NCBI GenBank assembly: GCA_004356685.1
Contig: SMWS01000086.1
Span: 1 to 10,762 of the forward strand
DNA: 10,762 nt
DNA from: Deltaproteobacteria bacterium
GTDB taxonomy: Bacteria > Desulfobacterota_D > UBA1144 > Nemesobacterales > N074bin48
Reading direction: 5' to 3'
In this document: piece after piece, positions 1-6,134 of the stretch
How positions within the stretch are numbered: the stretch's first letter is position 1
Layout of the letters: every line of letters begins with the position of its first letter
The notes under the pieces: model-generated
Databases searched by the model: none
Seen by the model: only the letters and a program-made list of their open reading frames with translations
Told to the model about the DNA's origin: nothing
Made by a program: the position numbers and the translations under genes

Positions 1-444
1 AAGCTAGACGTTATTGACGTACCTGGTGCTACCGGGTATTTGGATACAAACTACGAGGGCAAAGTTGAATATGCACTAAATTCTCTTACTGAAGTCGATC
101 TGACTATGATTCATATTGAGTCAACCGACGAAACTGGACACGTAGGAGATCCGAAATTAAAAATCCAGGCTATAGAGGATTTTGATAAACGTGTGGTGGG
201 GAATGTTTTAGAAGGTATGAAAAAATTCAAAGACTATAAGATTCTTGTAATGTCTGACCATCCTACCCCGATTGATATCAGAACTCATACAAGTGATCCG
301 GTTCCTTTTGCCATATTCAGTTCGACTGATACAAAAATCAGGAATGAATCAAACGTATATACAGAAGATTGCGCTAACAATTCTGGTGAGTTTGTCCAAG
401 AGGGTTGGAGATTAATAGGTACTCTGATTGGAAAAACTAGTTAA
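1..444 (+). CDS. apgM: ApgM-type cofactor-independent phosphoglycerate mutase, C-terminal part (5' end outside window)
   Basis: The reading frame is open from the first base, so only the last 147 residues are visible. Known family role: alkaline-phosphatase-superfamily mutase that interconverts 3- and 2-phosphoglycerate in the cytosol without 2,3-bisphosphoglycerate, using two divalent metals. Seen in the sequence: VPGATGYLDTNYEGK near the start of the fragment, then IHIESTDETGHVGD with metal-ligand Asp and His, the AIEDFD helix, and SDHPTP followed by RTHTSDPVPF, which carries the second metal-binding Asp-His. These are the C-terminal landmarks of ApgM proteins. A TTG at 40 is not the real start, because conserved sequence continues upstream of it. 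The stop codon at 442-444 lies inside a terminator-like hairpin. A close branch of this family is annotated as a proposed homoserine kinase, and the fragment cannot exclude that role. Confidence 0.9.
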   Translation, partial: KLDVIDVPGATGYLDTNYEGKVEYALNSLTEVDLTMIHIESTDETGHVGDPKLKIQAIEDFDKRVVGNVLEGMKKFKDYKILVMSDHPTPIDIRTHTSDPVPFAIFSSTDTKIRNESNVYTEDCANNSGEFVQEGWRLIGTLIGKTS

Positions 445-471
445 TTTAATTTTCTGAGATATAAATTAACT
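439..471. terminator. Bidirectional terminator-like hairpin between convergent genes
   Basis: AGTTAATTTA (439-448) and TAAATTAACT (462-471) form a perfect 10-bp inverted repeat with a 13-nt loop. On the plus strand it is followed by a T-rich run (TTTATTT, 471-477). On the minus strand it is followed by AGTTTTTC. It overlaps the apgM stop codon and lies about 35 bp beyond the end of the minus-strand operon, so it can serve both. The stem is almost all A-T with one G-C pair, so it would be weak as an intrinsic terminator. Confidence 0.5.
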
Positions 472-504
472 TTATTTCCGGTGTTCTTAATTAATTTAGT
501 GATA

Positions 505-1026
505 CTAAACCAGTAATTCCTTTCTTTGTTCATTTTTTAAATCTTCTTTTTCTGCAATACTCAGCAATATTTTCAGCTCGCTTTCAGCAGACTTATGCAT
601 TTTATTTATTGCATTTTGTATAGCTTCAAAGTTATCCTGAAATTCATTGTCTTTTAAGTCTTCCAGAACCTTTGCGCCCAGTTTCTCGACTTGCTCTGTA
701 GAAATATCTCCTGACTGAATTCTTATTTCTCCCATAGTTTTTAGTTTTGGCAGAAAATATTCATATATCCTGTCGTCTACAAAATTTTCTATAAATAAAT
801 ATGCAGACGCAAGCGTGGCAATTGCACTGTTATTTTCTTCCAACAAGATTAGGGCGGCAAGCGACCTCTTAATAGTCTTTTTAGGAGTGCCAAGCTCTGA
901 TTCAGACCTTATGCCAAGCAAATTAATAGAGCTTGAATCTGTTTCTAAAATCTTGCCAAACTGCTTAACAATTTCCCAGAGACTCTCGTAGTTGGAATCC
1001 AGTCTTAGTTTTGTATTTGAACTCAT
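505..1026 (-). CDS. Uncharacterised 173-aa helical protein, last gene of the pepP-mazG operon
   Basis: I do not recognise a family. The protein is predicted soluble, with no signal peptide or hydrophobic membrane segment. It is rich in Glu, Lys, Leu and Ile and looks entirely alpha-helical. Residues about 55-95 form an amphipathic, moderately hydrophobic stretch (SLAALILLEENNSAIATLA, then ENFVDD). The last 60 residues are strongly charged helix of coiled-coil appearance, and there are no cysteines or histidine clusters. The start is well supported: AAAGGA at 1035-1040 (minus strand) lies 8 nt before the ATG and overlaps the mazG stop codon. The gene begins 12 nt after mazG, so it is almost certainly co-transcribed with it. 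It ends in TAG, followed by a short TTTAGT/ACTAAA hairpin. Its position suggests a housekeeping role, but no function can be assigned. Confidence 0.75.
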   Translation of the reverse strand: MSSNTKLRLDSNYESLWEIVKQFGKILETDSSSINLLGIRSESELGTPKKTIKRSLAALILLEENNSAIATLASAYLFIENFVDDRIYEYFLPKLKTMGEIRIQSGDISTEQVEKLGAKVLEDLKDNEFQDNFEAIQNAINKMHKSAESELKILLSIAEKEDLKNEQRKELLV

Positions 1027-1038
1027 TTTTTTTATCCT

Positions 1039-1803
1039 TTAATCTGACTTTATTTCATCCCAAATAATATCCATTTCTTCAGCCGTAAGTTCTGAAATCT
1101 GCTTGCCCTGCTCTTTAGCTTTGTCTTCAACTTTTGTAAACCTGCAAATAAACTTATTTATAGCCTTGTGTGCAGAGCTTTCTCCATCTATTTTTAGGTG
1201 CCTGCCAAGATTCACTATTGAAAAAACAAGGTCTCCCCATTCCTGTTCCATGCCATCTTTATTTCCTTTTTTTATTTCATCTTTTAGTTCGGCTATTTCT
1301 TCTTCAATTTTATCTAATACATCTGTAGGACTTTGCCAGTCAAAACCTACATTTGAAGCTTTTTCTCCAACCCTCTGTGCCCTCAGCAATGCTGGCATGT
1401 TTGCTGGAATCTCAAGCAATGTTCTTTTTCTTTTTTTTTCTTTCAATTTTTCAGACTGCCAACTTTTTACCGCTTCCTCTGCATCTCTAGCCTTATGCTG
1501 GCCAAAAACGTGAGGATGTCTCCTAACAAGCTTGTTGTGGAGCCGATTAATTATATCATCAATATTAAATTTTCGTTCTTCACTGCTAATCTGAGCTGCA
1601 AATATGACCTGAAAAAACAGGTCTCCTAACTCTTCAATTATCTCGTCCCTGTCTTCAGACTCAATTGCCTGGATAACCTCGTACGCTTCTTCTATAATAA
1701 AAGATTTAAGGGTTTGGAGGTCTTGTTCTTTATCCCAAGGGCAGCCATCCGGACCCCTTAAGTATTTAGAAAGTTTTAGCAGATCATCAAAGTTTTTCTT
1801 CAT
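1039..1803 (-). CDS. mazG: MazG nucleoside triphosphate pyrophosphohydrolase
   Basis: Known family role: hydrolyses (d)NTPs to the monophosphate and pyrophosphate, cleaning the nucleotide pool; in E. coli it also influences (p)ppGpp. The protein has 254 residues, close to the usual length of about 260, with both tandem MazG domains. The N-terminal domain opens with the signature LRGPDGCPWDKEQ (residues 15-27), followed by E38-E39-x-x-E42 and E58-x-x-D61, the Mg-binding EExxE...ExxD pattern, and ends at RRHPHVFG. The linker has IPANMPALLRAQRVGEKAS and NVGFDW. The C-terminal domain repeats the motif as E168-E169-x-x-E172 and E188-W-G-D191, so both sites look intact. The ATG overlaps the upstream TGA as ATGA, and AAAGGT (1813-1818) lies 9 nt upstream, so translational coupling to the preceding membrane-protein gene is likely. 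Confidence 0.96.
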   Translation of the reverse strand: MKKNFDDLLKLSKYLRGPDGCPWDKEQDLQTLKSFIIEEAYEVIQAIESEDRDEIIEELGDLFFQVIFAAQISSEERKFNIDDIINRLHNKLVRRHPHVFGQHKARDAEEAVKSWQSEKLKEKKRKRTLLEIPANMPALLRAQRVGEKASNVGFDWQSPTDVLDKIEEEIAELKDEIKKGNKDGMEQEWGDLVFSIVNLGRHLKIDGESSAHKAINKFICRFTKVEDKAKEQGKQISELTAEEMDIIWDEIKSD

Positions 1804-2750
1804 ATGTTTCTTACCTTTCTACCTCCAAGTGTAATTTCCTTTATATTCTTTGCTTTATCAAATACATATCTTAGAGTAAACGGCGCTCTTTTAGACAGCA
1901 TCCAAAATTTCAAATCATAAATTTCAACGATATGTTCTTCACCGCTTTTTAAATATTTAGCTACCGGAAAATCGGCAAACCAGTAGTAAGTTTTCGCTAC
2001 CCTATGAAGTCTTGCCGCATCCACAAAATCATTCATGTCAGATTTTGAATAGGGCTCCAAAACAAGTGGATCTTTAGACAAAGAGGAAATCCTTACTCTA
2101 TAAAAACTGTCTTTTGTCTCTATTACGCCGAGCCATAAGAATGGCGCTAAAGGTCTTGGATAAACATCCAGCTTTTCTACCTGGATGTTATTAACCTTAA
2201 CAAAGCTTAAAAGCCTGTTTTTATTAAATTCCTTTACAAAAAAGCACGTGAGTAGATATGAACCAAGGAATAGAAAAATAATAAAAGATGTTTTAAGCGC
2301 TAAAGTTCTTCTTTTATAAGAAATAATAAGCCCGGCTATTACAGGCAGAGTAATAAAAGGATCCAGGATAAAAACCAGGTTCCAGTTATATCGTTTGACG
2401 CTAATGGGATCAAAAACAACTGTGCCGTATGAAGTAATGAGGTCAAAAAATATGTGGGAATACATTCCTAATAAAACCATGGGATAAATCTTTTTATATT
2501 CCCGGGTTTTAAAAATAAGACCTGTAATAAACATCACTAAAATCGAAAAAAGAGGCGCAGCTATTAGAGAATGAGTAATGCCGCGGTGATACCTCAAAGT
2601 AAAATCAGGTCCTAAAACTGCTACTATGACATCGACATCCGGAAAAACAGAACCAAACAAAAAAGAATACGTCGCTATTTTTCCAAACTTCTGATAGTAC
2701 CCTGTTTTGGAGCCAAGACTTCCGATAAGTCCGTGAGTAATCGTATCCAA
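1800..2750 (-). CDS. DUF457/YfhP-like membrane-bound metal-dependent hydrolase
   Basis: Integral membrane protein of the YdjM/YfhP/YbcI type. Family members are annotated as metal-dependent hydrolases, but their substrate is not known. Seen in 316 residues: N-terminal MDTITHG (H6), FPDVD (D38, D40), HRGITHS (H55, H60) and HIFFDLITSYGT (H99, D103). Together these give the conserved His/Asp set expected to bind metal at the membrane. Hydrophobic segments lie at roughly 25-45, 60-80, 88-107, 125-145 and 153-171. A C-terminal soluble part of about 140 residues follows, as in B. subtilis YfhP. The start is TTG: the family normally begins at the MDTITHG motif, no ATG lies nearby upstream, and an AGG sits about 8-9 nt before it. 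The gene starts 3 nt after the aminopeptidase stop and its TGA overlaps the mazG ATG. Confidence 0.88.
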   Translation of the reverse strand: MDTITHGLIGSLGSKTGYYQKFGKIATYSFLFGSVFPDVDVIVAVLGPDFTLRYHRGITHSLIAAPLFSILVMFITGLIFKTREYKKIYPMVLLGMYSHIFFDLITSYGTVVFDPISVKRYNWNLVFILDPFITLPVIAGLIISYKRRTLALKTSFIIFLFLGSYLLTCFFVKEFNKNRLLSFVKVNNIQVEKLDVYPRPLAPFLWLGVIETKDSFYRVRISSLSKDPLVLEPYSKSDMNDFVDAARLHRVAKTYYWFADFPVAKYLKSGEEHIVEIYDLKFWMLSKRAPFTLRYVFDKAKNIKEITLGGRKVRNI

Positions 2751-2753
2751 AAC

Positions 2754-3878
2754 TTAAACCTGAAATTTTTTAGGGAATTCACTCAAAATTTCACACCCAT
2801 TTTTTCTAACTAAAACAACATCCTCAATTCTAATTCCGCCAAGCTTTTCATAATAAAGCCCGGGTTCGACTGTAACCACATTACCGCTTTGTAGTATTTC
2901 GTCTCCCATTCCTACCCTTGGAGGTTCGTGTATTTCAAGCCCTAACCCATGGCCTGTAGAATGAATAAAGCCCTGCTGCTTTCCTTCGATATTCCCGGTT
3001 TTAAAGCCGCTCCTATCAAAATAATCAACAATGGCTTTATGTACAACTGCAGATTTCACGCCGTGTTTGATCTTGCTTAAACCAATTTTTTGCCCTTCTA
3101 AAACAACCTTGTACATCTTTTTTGTTTCTTTAGATGGAGCTCCCTTTATAACAGTTCTTGTCATATCACCAAAATAACCAGTCTGCTGAGATCTTGGAAA
3201 AATATCTATAACAATAGGAGTACATGCAATAATTGGGCCAGTTCCTGAATGATGTGGCATTGATCCCTGGACTCCGGATGCAACAATAGTATGTGTGGCC
3301 GAATAACCCCACCGGCAAAGAGAAGAATTAATTTCTCCCTTTACTATTTCAGAAGTTAACAGCTTATTTTTATAATAAAGCTTATTATTTTTGATTTGAG
3401 ATAAACTAATAATAGTAACGGCTACTTTCATAGCATCCGCTGTTTTTGTTAAGGAATGTTTTAGTGAGCGCACTTCGTCTTTATTTTTTTTCAGCCTCTG
3501 CTCAAAAAAAGGATCAGATTTTTTGGCAGTAATTTTATAGCCCAATTTCCTGAGGCCGTCTGCATACTTTAAAGGAAACCTGCCCGGTACAGTTACACTT
3601 TTAATTTTTTGTTCCTTAAATATAAGATCTACAATTTCAGTAAAGCTTGCTTTTTTCCTTTTGTTTGAGGGCAGTTTTTTTATATACTCCGAATACGATA
3701 GTACAGTATCCACTTTTGCCTCTTCTCTGCCCCTGTCTATCTCAAGATCACTTAATACCAGAATTCTTTTACCCTTGTTTTCAATATAAATACATGGGTC
3801 TGGCACAAAGAACCCGGTTCTATAGAAAAGATCTGCATTACTTTCAGATTTATCGATAATTAAATATGTTTTGCTCAT
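2754..3878 (-). CDS. pepP: M24 family metallopeptidase, Xaa-Pro aminopeptidase/dipeptidase type
   Basis: Known family role: a dinuclear-metal peptidase of pita-bread fold that removes an N-terminal residue preceding proline, or cleaves Xaa-Pro dipeptides, in the cytosol. The five expected metal ligands are present: D225 (VVID-like IVIDIFPR), D238 (GDMTRTV), H310 (HSTGHGLGLEIHEPP, with H317 also conserved), E338 (VTVEPGLYYE) and E352 (GIRIEDVVLV). PHHSGTGP around residue 209 supplies second-shell histidines. Residues 1-130 form a creatinase-N-like domain without obvious metal motifs. The protein has 374 residues, in the range for PepQ/YpdF-type enzymes and shorter than E. coli PepP, so the exact specificity and the symbol are uncertain. 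It is the first gene of a four-gene minus-strand operon. No Shine-Dalgarno sequence precedes the ATG, but a TATAAT box lies 25 nt upstream. Confidence 0.92.
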   Translation of the reverse strand: MSKTYLIIDKSESNADLFYRTGFFVPDPCIYIENKGKRILVLSDLEIDRGREEAKVDTVLSYSEYIKKLPSNKRKKASFTEIVDLIFKEQKIKSVTVPGRFPLKYADGLRKLGYKITAKKSDPFFEQRLKKNKDEVRSLKHSLTKTADAMKVAVTIISLSQIKNNKLYYKNKLLTSEIVKGEINSSLCRWGYSATHTIVASGVQGSMPHHSGTGPIIACTPIVIDIFPRSQQTGYFGDMTRTVIKGAPSKETKKMYKVVLEGQKIGLSKIKHGVKSAVVHKAIVDYFDRSGFKTGNIEGKQQGFIHSTGHGLGLEIHEPPRVGMGDEILQSGNVVTVEPGLYYEKLGGIRIEDVVLVRKNGCEILSEFPKKFQV

Positions 3879-3903
3879 ATTGTTTACTTTTGTTTATATA
3901 GAA

Positions 3904-3933
3904 ATTATACTTACAATAGTTAAAAGATATCAT
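3904..3933 (-). promoter_or_regulatory. Probable promoter of the pepP-yfhP-mazG operon
   Basis: Read on the minus strand, a perfect TATAAT (-10, positions 3909-3904) lies 18 bp downstream of ATGATA (-35, 3933-3928, 4 of 6 matches to TTGACA). Transcription would begin near 3897, giving a leader of about 20 nt to the ATG at 3878. This region is very AT-rich, so the -35 assignment is weaker than the -10. Confidence 0.5.
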
Positions 3934-4062
3934 AATTAAATTCATATAAAATTAATTGAGGCAAATTGAGCAGTTTAATTTCTAATCAAAATAATGGTTT
4001 AGAACATGCCAGTATCGCAAAAATGAATTTTGTATATATAAGATTTGGAAAACTCCTAGGGA

Positions 4063-4089
4063 CAGTTTTTATTTATGGATAAAAACCTG
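4063..4089 (+). repeat. Imperfect hairpin just upstream of the transposase-like gene
   Basis: GTTTTTA (4065-4071) and TAAAAAC (4080-4086) pair perfectly around an 8-nt loop. Allowing one bulged C at 4087 adds two more pairs (CA at 4063-4064 with TG at 4088-4089), giving a 9-bp stem with a bulge. It sits 13 nt before the ATG of the RAYT-like gene. RAYT enzymes recognise bulged REP hairpins, so this may be a relict REP-like element or an operator. No second copy was seen in the window. Confidence 0.4.
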
Positions 4090-4102
4090 ATAGAATATTA
4101 AT
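4083..4102 (+). repeat. Upstream copy of an AAACCTG...TATTAAT pair flanking the RAYT-like gene
   Basis: AAACCTG (4083-4089), 6 nt, then TATTAAT (4096-4102) directly abuts the start codon. The same two words recur at 4953-4970, immediately at the stop codon of the same gene, with a 4-nt spacer. The AAACCTG word overlaps the right arm of the upstream hairpin. Possible binding site of the encoded HTH protein, or coincidence in AT-rich DNA. Confidence 0.3.
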
Positions 4103-4954
4103 ATGGCTAGACCAATTAGAGTTGAATTTAAAAATGCAGTTTATTTTATAAGCAGCAAAGGAAATGCGGGTAATTCTATTGCTGATGATGATGCGGATAG
4201 AGAGCTGTTTTTAGAAACACTTAAATATGTAACCGGCAGATATGGCTGGAAATGTCATGCTTACTCTATAGGTGAGACTGAGTACAACCTGGTTATAGAA
4301 ACTCCCAAACCCAACCTCTCGATAGGAATGAGACAGCTAAATGGCATGTATACTCAAAAATATAATAGAAAACACGGTGTTAAGGGTCATATATTTCAGG
4401 GAAGATTCAAAGCAGTAATAGTCGAAAAAGATACCTATTTATTAGATATCTGCAGATACGTGGTTTTACTGCCAACAAGAACTGGCATTACAAAAAATAT
4501 AAATAACTATAAATGGAGCAGCTACAGAGCTACAGCCGGGCGTTCTGCCCTGCCCGAATTTTTATATATTGATTGGATTTTGTCGCAATTTGCAAAGAGA
4601 ACAAAGAATGCTCAGGATAAATACAAAGATTTTATAATAGAAGGGAAAAAATCCGAAAGCCCACTAAAAAAGGTGAGAGGGCAGATACTCTTAGGAAGTG
4701 AAAAATTCATTGAACGTTTAACGCCTCTCATAACAAAAGGTAGAAAGAAAGAGGATATTCCTAAATGGCAAAGACACTTGAAAAGACCTAAAATCGATGA
4801 AATTTTCAAAGATATAAAAAATAAAACAGTAAAACAAAGAAATAAAAAGATAAAAGAGGCACAATCCAAACACGGCTACACGCTTAAAGAAATCGGAGAG
4901 AGATTGGGTCTTCATTACACTTCAGTAAGCAGAATTATTAATAACCCTAAATAA
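4103..4954 (+). CDS. RAYT/Y1_Tnp transposase-like protein with degenerate HUH site and C-terminal HTH
   Basis: Seen in 283 residues: the canonical start MARPIRVEF, then SSKGNA, DRELFLETL, CHAY, IETP, NLSIGMRQLNGMYTQKYNR, GHIFQGRFKA, EKDTYLLDICRYVV and NYKWSSYRA. This is the full scaffold of the Y1 (IS200-like) transposase domain found in REP-associated tyrosine transposases. A basic linker follows, then a clear helix-turn-helix (LKEIGERLGLHYTSVSRI, residues 261-278). Known for the family: a His-hydrophobic-His pair binds metal and a Tyr attacks DNA. Here the usual MPNHYHL segment reads GETEYNL, so both histidines are changed (E60 and N62). The presumed catalytic Tyr119 remains, but the usual NP after it is LP (L123-P124). 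I infer a catalytically dead, domesticated DNA-binding protein. No Shine-Dalgarno is visible; TAGAAT (4091-4096) lies 6 nt before the ATG. The gene lies between pepP and pyrD with no transposon ends. Confidence 0.88.
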   Translation: MARPIRVEFKNAVYFISSKGNAGNSIADDDADRELFLETLKYVTGRYGWKCHAYSIGETEYNLVIETPKPNLSIGMRQLNGMYTQKYNRKHGVKGHIFQGRFKAVIVEKDTYLLDICRYVVLLPTRTGITKNINNYKWSSYRATAGRSALPEFLYIDWILSQFAKRTKNAQDKYKDFIIEGKKSESPLKKVRGQILLGSEKFIERLTPLITKGRKKEDIPKWQRHLKRPKIDEIFKDIKNKTVKQRNKKIKEAQSKHGYTLKEIGERLGLHYTSVSRIINNPK

Positions 4955-4970
4955 ACCTGCTACTATTAAT
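4953..4970 (+). repeat. Downstream copy of the AAACCTG...TATTAAT pair
   Basis: AAACCTG (4953-4959) starts within the TAA stop codon of the RAYT-like gene and is followed after CTAC by TATTAAT (4964-4970). Both 7-mers match the copy that abuts the start codon, in the same orientation. Together the two copies bracket the coding sequence. Confidence 0.3.
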
Positions 4971-5002
4971 TCTAAAATAATTTATAACTAATTTTTTCTC
5001 AT

Positions 5003-5023
5003 TTACAGATATTCTTTCTGTAA
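5003..5023 (+). promoter_or_regulatory. Inverted repeat immediately before the pyrD start codon
   Basis: TTACAG (5003-5008) and CTGTAA (5018-5023) form a perfect 6-bp inverted repeat with a 9-nt pyrimidine-rich loop, ending 4 nt before the pyrD ATG. No Shine-Dalgarno sequence is present. In the mRNA, a hairpin here would occupy the ribosome-binding region; in DNA it could be an operator half-site pair. Confidence 0.35.
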
Positions 5024-5027
5024 TTTA

Positions 5028-6128
5028 ATGTATAAACAATTTATTAGCCCCATATTGGATCATCTGGATTCAGAGACCTGGCATAATTTCGCCAGAGAAT
5101 CACTTCACTTTACCGAAAATTTCTCACTATTGCTCAAGTTCACCCAGTTATTTAATTACAGTGGAAAAAGACTGGTAGATGAAAGATTAAAAGTTAACAT
5201 CTCAGATATAGAATTTGATAATCCAATAACTGTAGGAGCGGGTTGGGATAAATATGGCAGAGCAGTTAAAGGGCTTTGGCATCTCGGGTTTTCGGCTGTC
5301 GAAGTAGGAACAGTAGTACTGCATCCTCAGACCGGAAACCCTAAACCCAGACAGTTTATGATTGCACCCGGGGTTGGAATAAACTGGCTTGGATTTAATA
5401 GCCCCGGTACAGACCAAATCAAATTAAATCTGCAGAGATATAAAAATTGCAGAATTCCAATTGGAATTAGCATAGGTATGAATAAAGAATTAGACGAAAA
5501 AGAAATAGCTTGGGCGCACGGAGCAGTTGCTAAAAATCTGTATGACTGCGCATCATATTTTGCCGTCAATGTAAGCTCTCCCAACACTCCGGGGCTTAGA
5601 AAACTTCAGGATAAAAAACCGTTAAACGATATAATTGAGGCAGTTAAAGATTCGATGAATGGTAAAAAGATAAAAAAACCAATATTTGTAAAAATTGCTC
5701 CCGAATTAACTCTACATGCTGTCGATGAAGTAATAGAAGTAGTAACTGATAATAACATCTCAGGGATAATTGCCTCAAACACAACTATAAATTCAGATAT
5801 AAAAGGCAAATATGGACAAAAATGGAGACAGTCTCAGGGTGGTCTTAGTGGAGACGATCCCGATTATAGAAAGATGGTAAATGACCAGATAAAACATATT
5901 TACAAACAAGCCGGAGATAAGTTAGAGATAATAGGAGTCGGCGGAATCAAAGATTCAGAAACCGCCTTGGAAAAGATAAAAGCAGGCGCAAAGCTGCTTC
6001 AGGTCGTAACCGCCATTCGGGGTGAAGGCCCTTTTGTAGCAGGAAAGATAAACACTGGACTGCTGAATTATATGATTAAAGAGGGTGTTAGTAATATTAA
6101 CGAATTGGTTGGAATCGAAGTTAAATAA
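5028..6128 (+). CDS. pyrD: Dihydroorotate dehydrogenase, class 2 (quinone-dependent)
   Basis: Known role: oxidises dihydroorotate to orotate, the fourth step of UMP synthesis, passing electrons from FMN to a membrane quinone. The 366-residue length and N-terminal extension (MYKQFISPILDHLDSETWH) are those of class 2 enzymes, whose N-terminal helices form the membrane and quinone entrance. Motifs in order: AGWDKYG (71-77, usually AGFDKNG), VEVGTV, NPKPRQF (104-110), INWLGFNSPG, NVSSPNTPGLR (181-191), with S184 as the catalytic base typical of class 2, VKIAPEL with K222, IIASNTT (247-253), GGLSG (271-275) and IIGVGGI (301-307). The segment RGEGPF replaces the more usual YEGP near the phosphate site. 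The start is chosen because MYK...P..LD matches the family N-terminus. It lies 73 bp after the RAYT-like gene and may be read from that transcript, as no convincing promoter was found. Confidence 0.95.
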   Translation: MYKQFISPILDHLDSETWHNFARESLHFTENFSLLLKFTQLFNYSGKRLVDERLKVNISDIEFDNPITVGAGWDKYGRAVKGLWHLGFSAVEVGTVVLHPQTGNPKPRQFMIAPGVGINWLGFNSPGTDQIKLNLQRYKNCRIPIGISIGMNKELDEKEIAWAHGAVAKNLYDCASYFAVNVSSPNTPGLRKLQDKKPLNDIIEAVKDSMNGKKIKKPIFVKIAPELTLHAVDEVIEVVTDNNISGIIASNTTINSDIKGKYGQKWRQSQGGLSGDDPDYRKMVNDQIKHIYKQAGDKLEIIGVGGIKDSETALEKIKAGAKLLQVVTAIRGEGPFVAGKINTGLLNYMIKEGVSNINELVGIEVK

Positions 6129-6134
6129 AATGTA

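Noticed and set aside
1103..1513. 136-codon open frame on the plus strand opposite mazG
   Set aside because: It is antisense to a well-conserved gene, has low-complexity Ser/Phe/Leu content and matches no family; it mirrors mazG codon composition.
4023..4082. Small plus-strand frame of 19 codons between pepP and the RAYT-like gene
   Set aside because: It has no ribosome-binding site or recognisable motif and its end overlaps the hairpin; it is not distinguishable from chance in AT-rich DNA.
3879..4102. Small RNA or riboswitch in the 224-bp divergent spacer
   Set aside because: Apart from the pepP promoter, one hairpin and the repeat word, the stretch is AT-rich without stable structure or a recognisable RNA family.
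4063..4970. Intact IS200/IS605-type insertion sequence
   Set aside because: The RAYT-like gene has no subterminal hairpin pair at both ends and no second orf, and its HUH site is degenerate. Only short flanking words were found.
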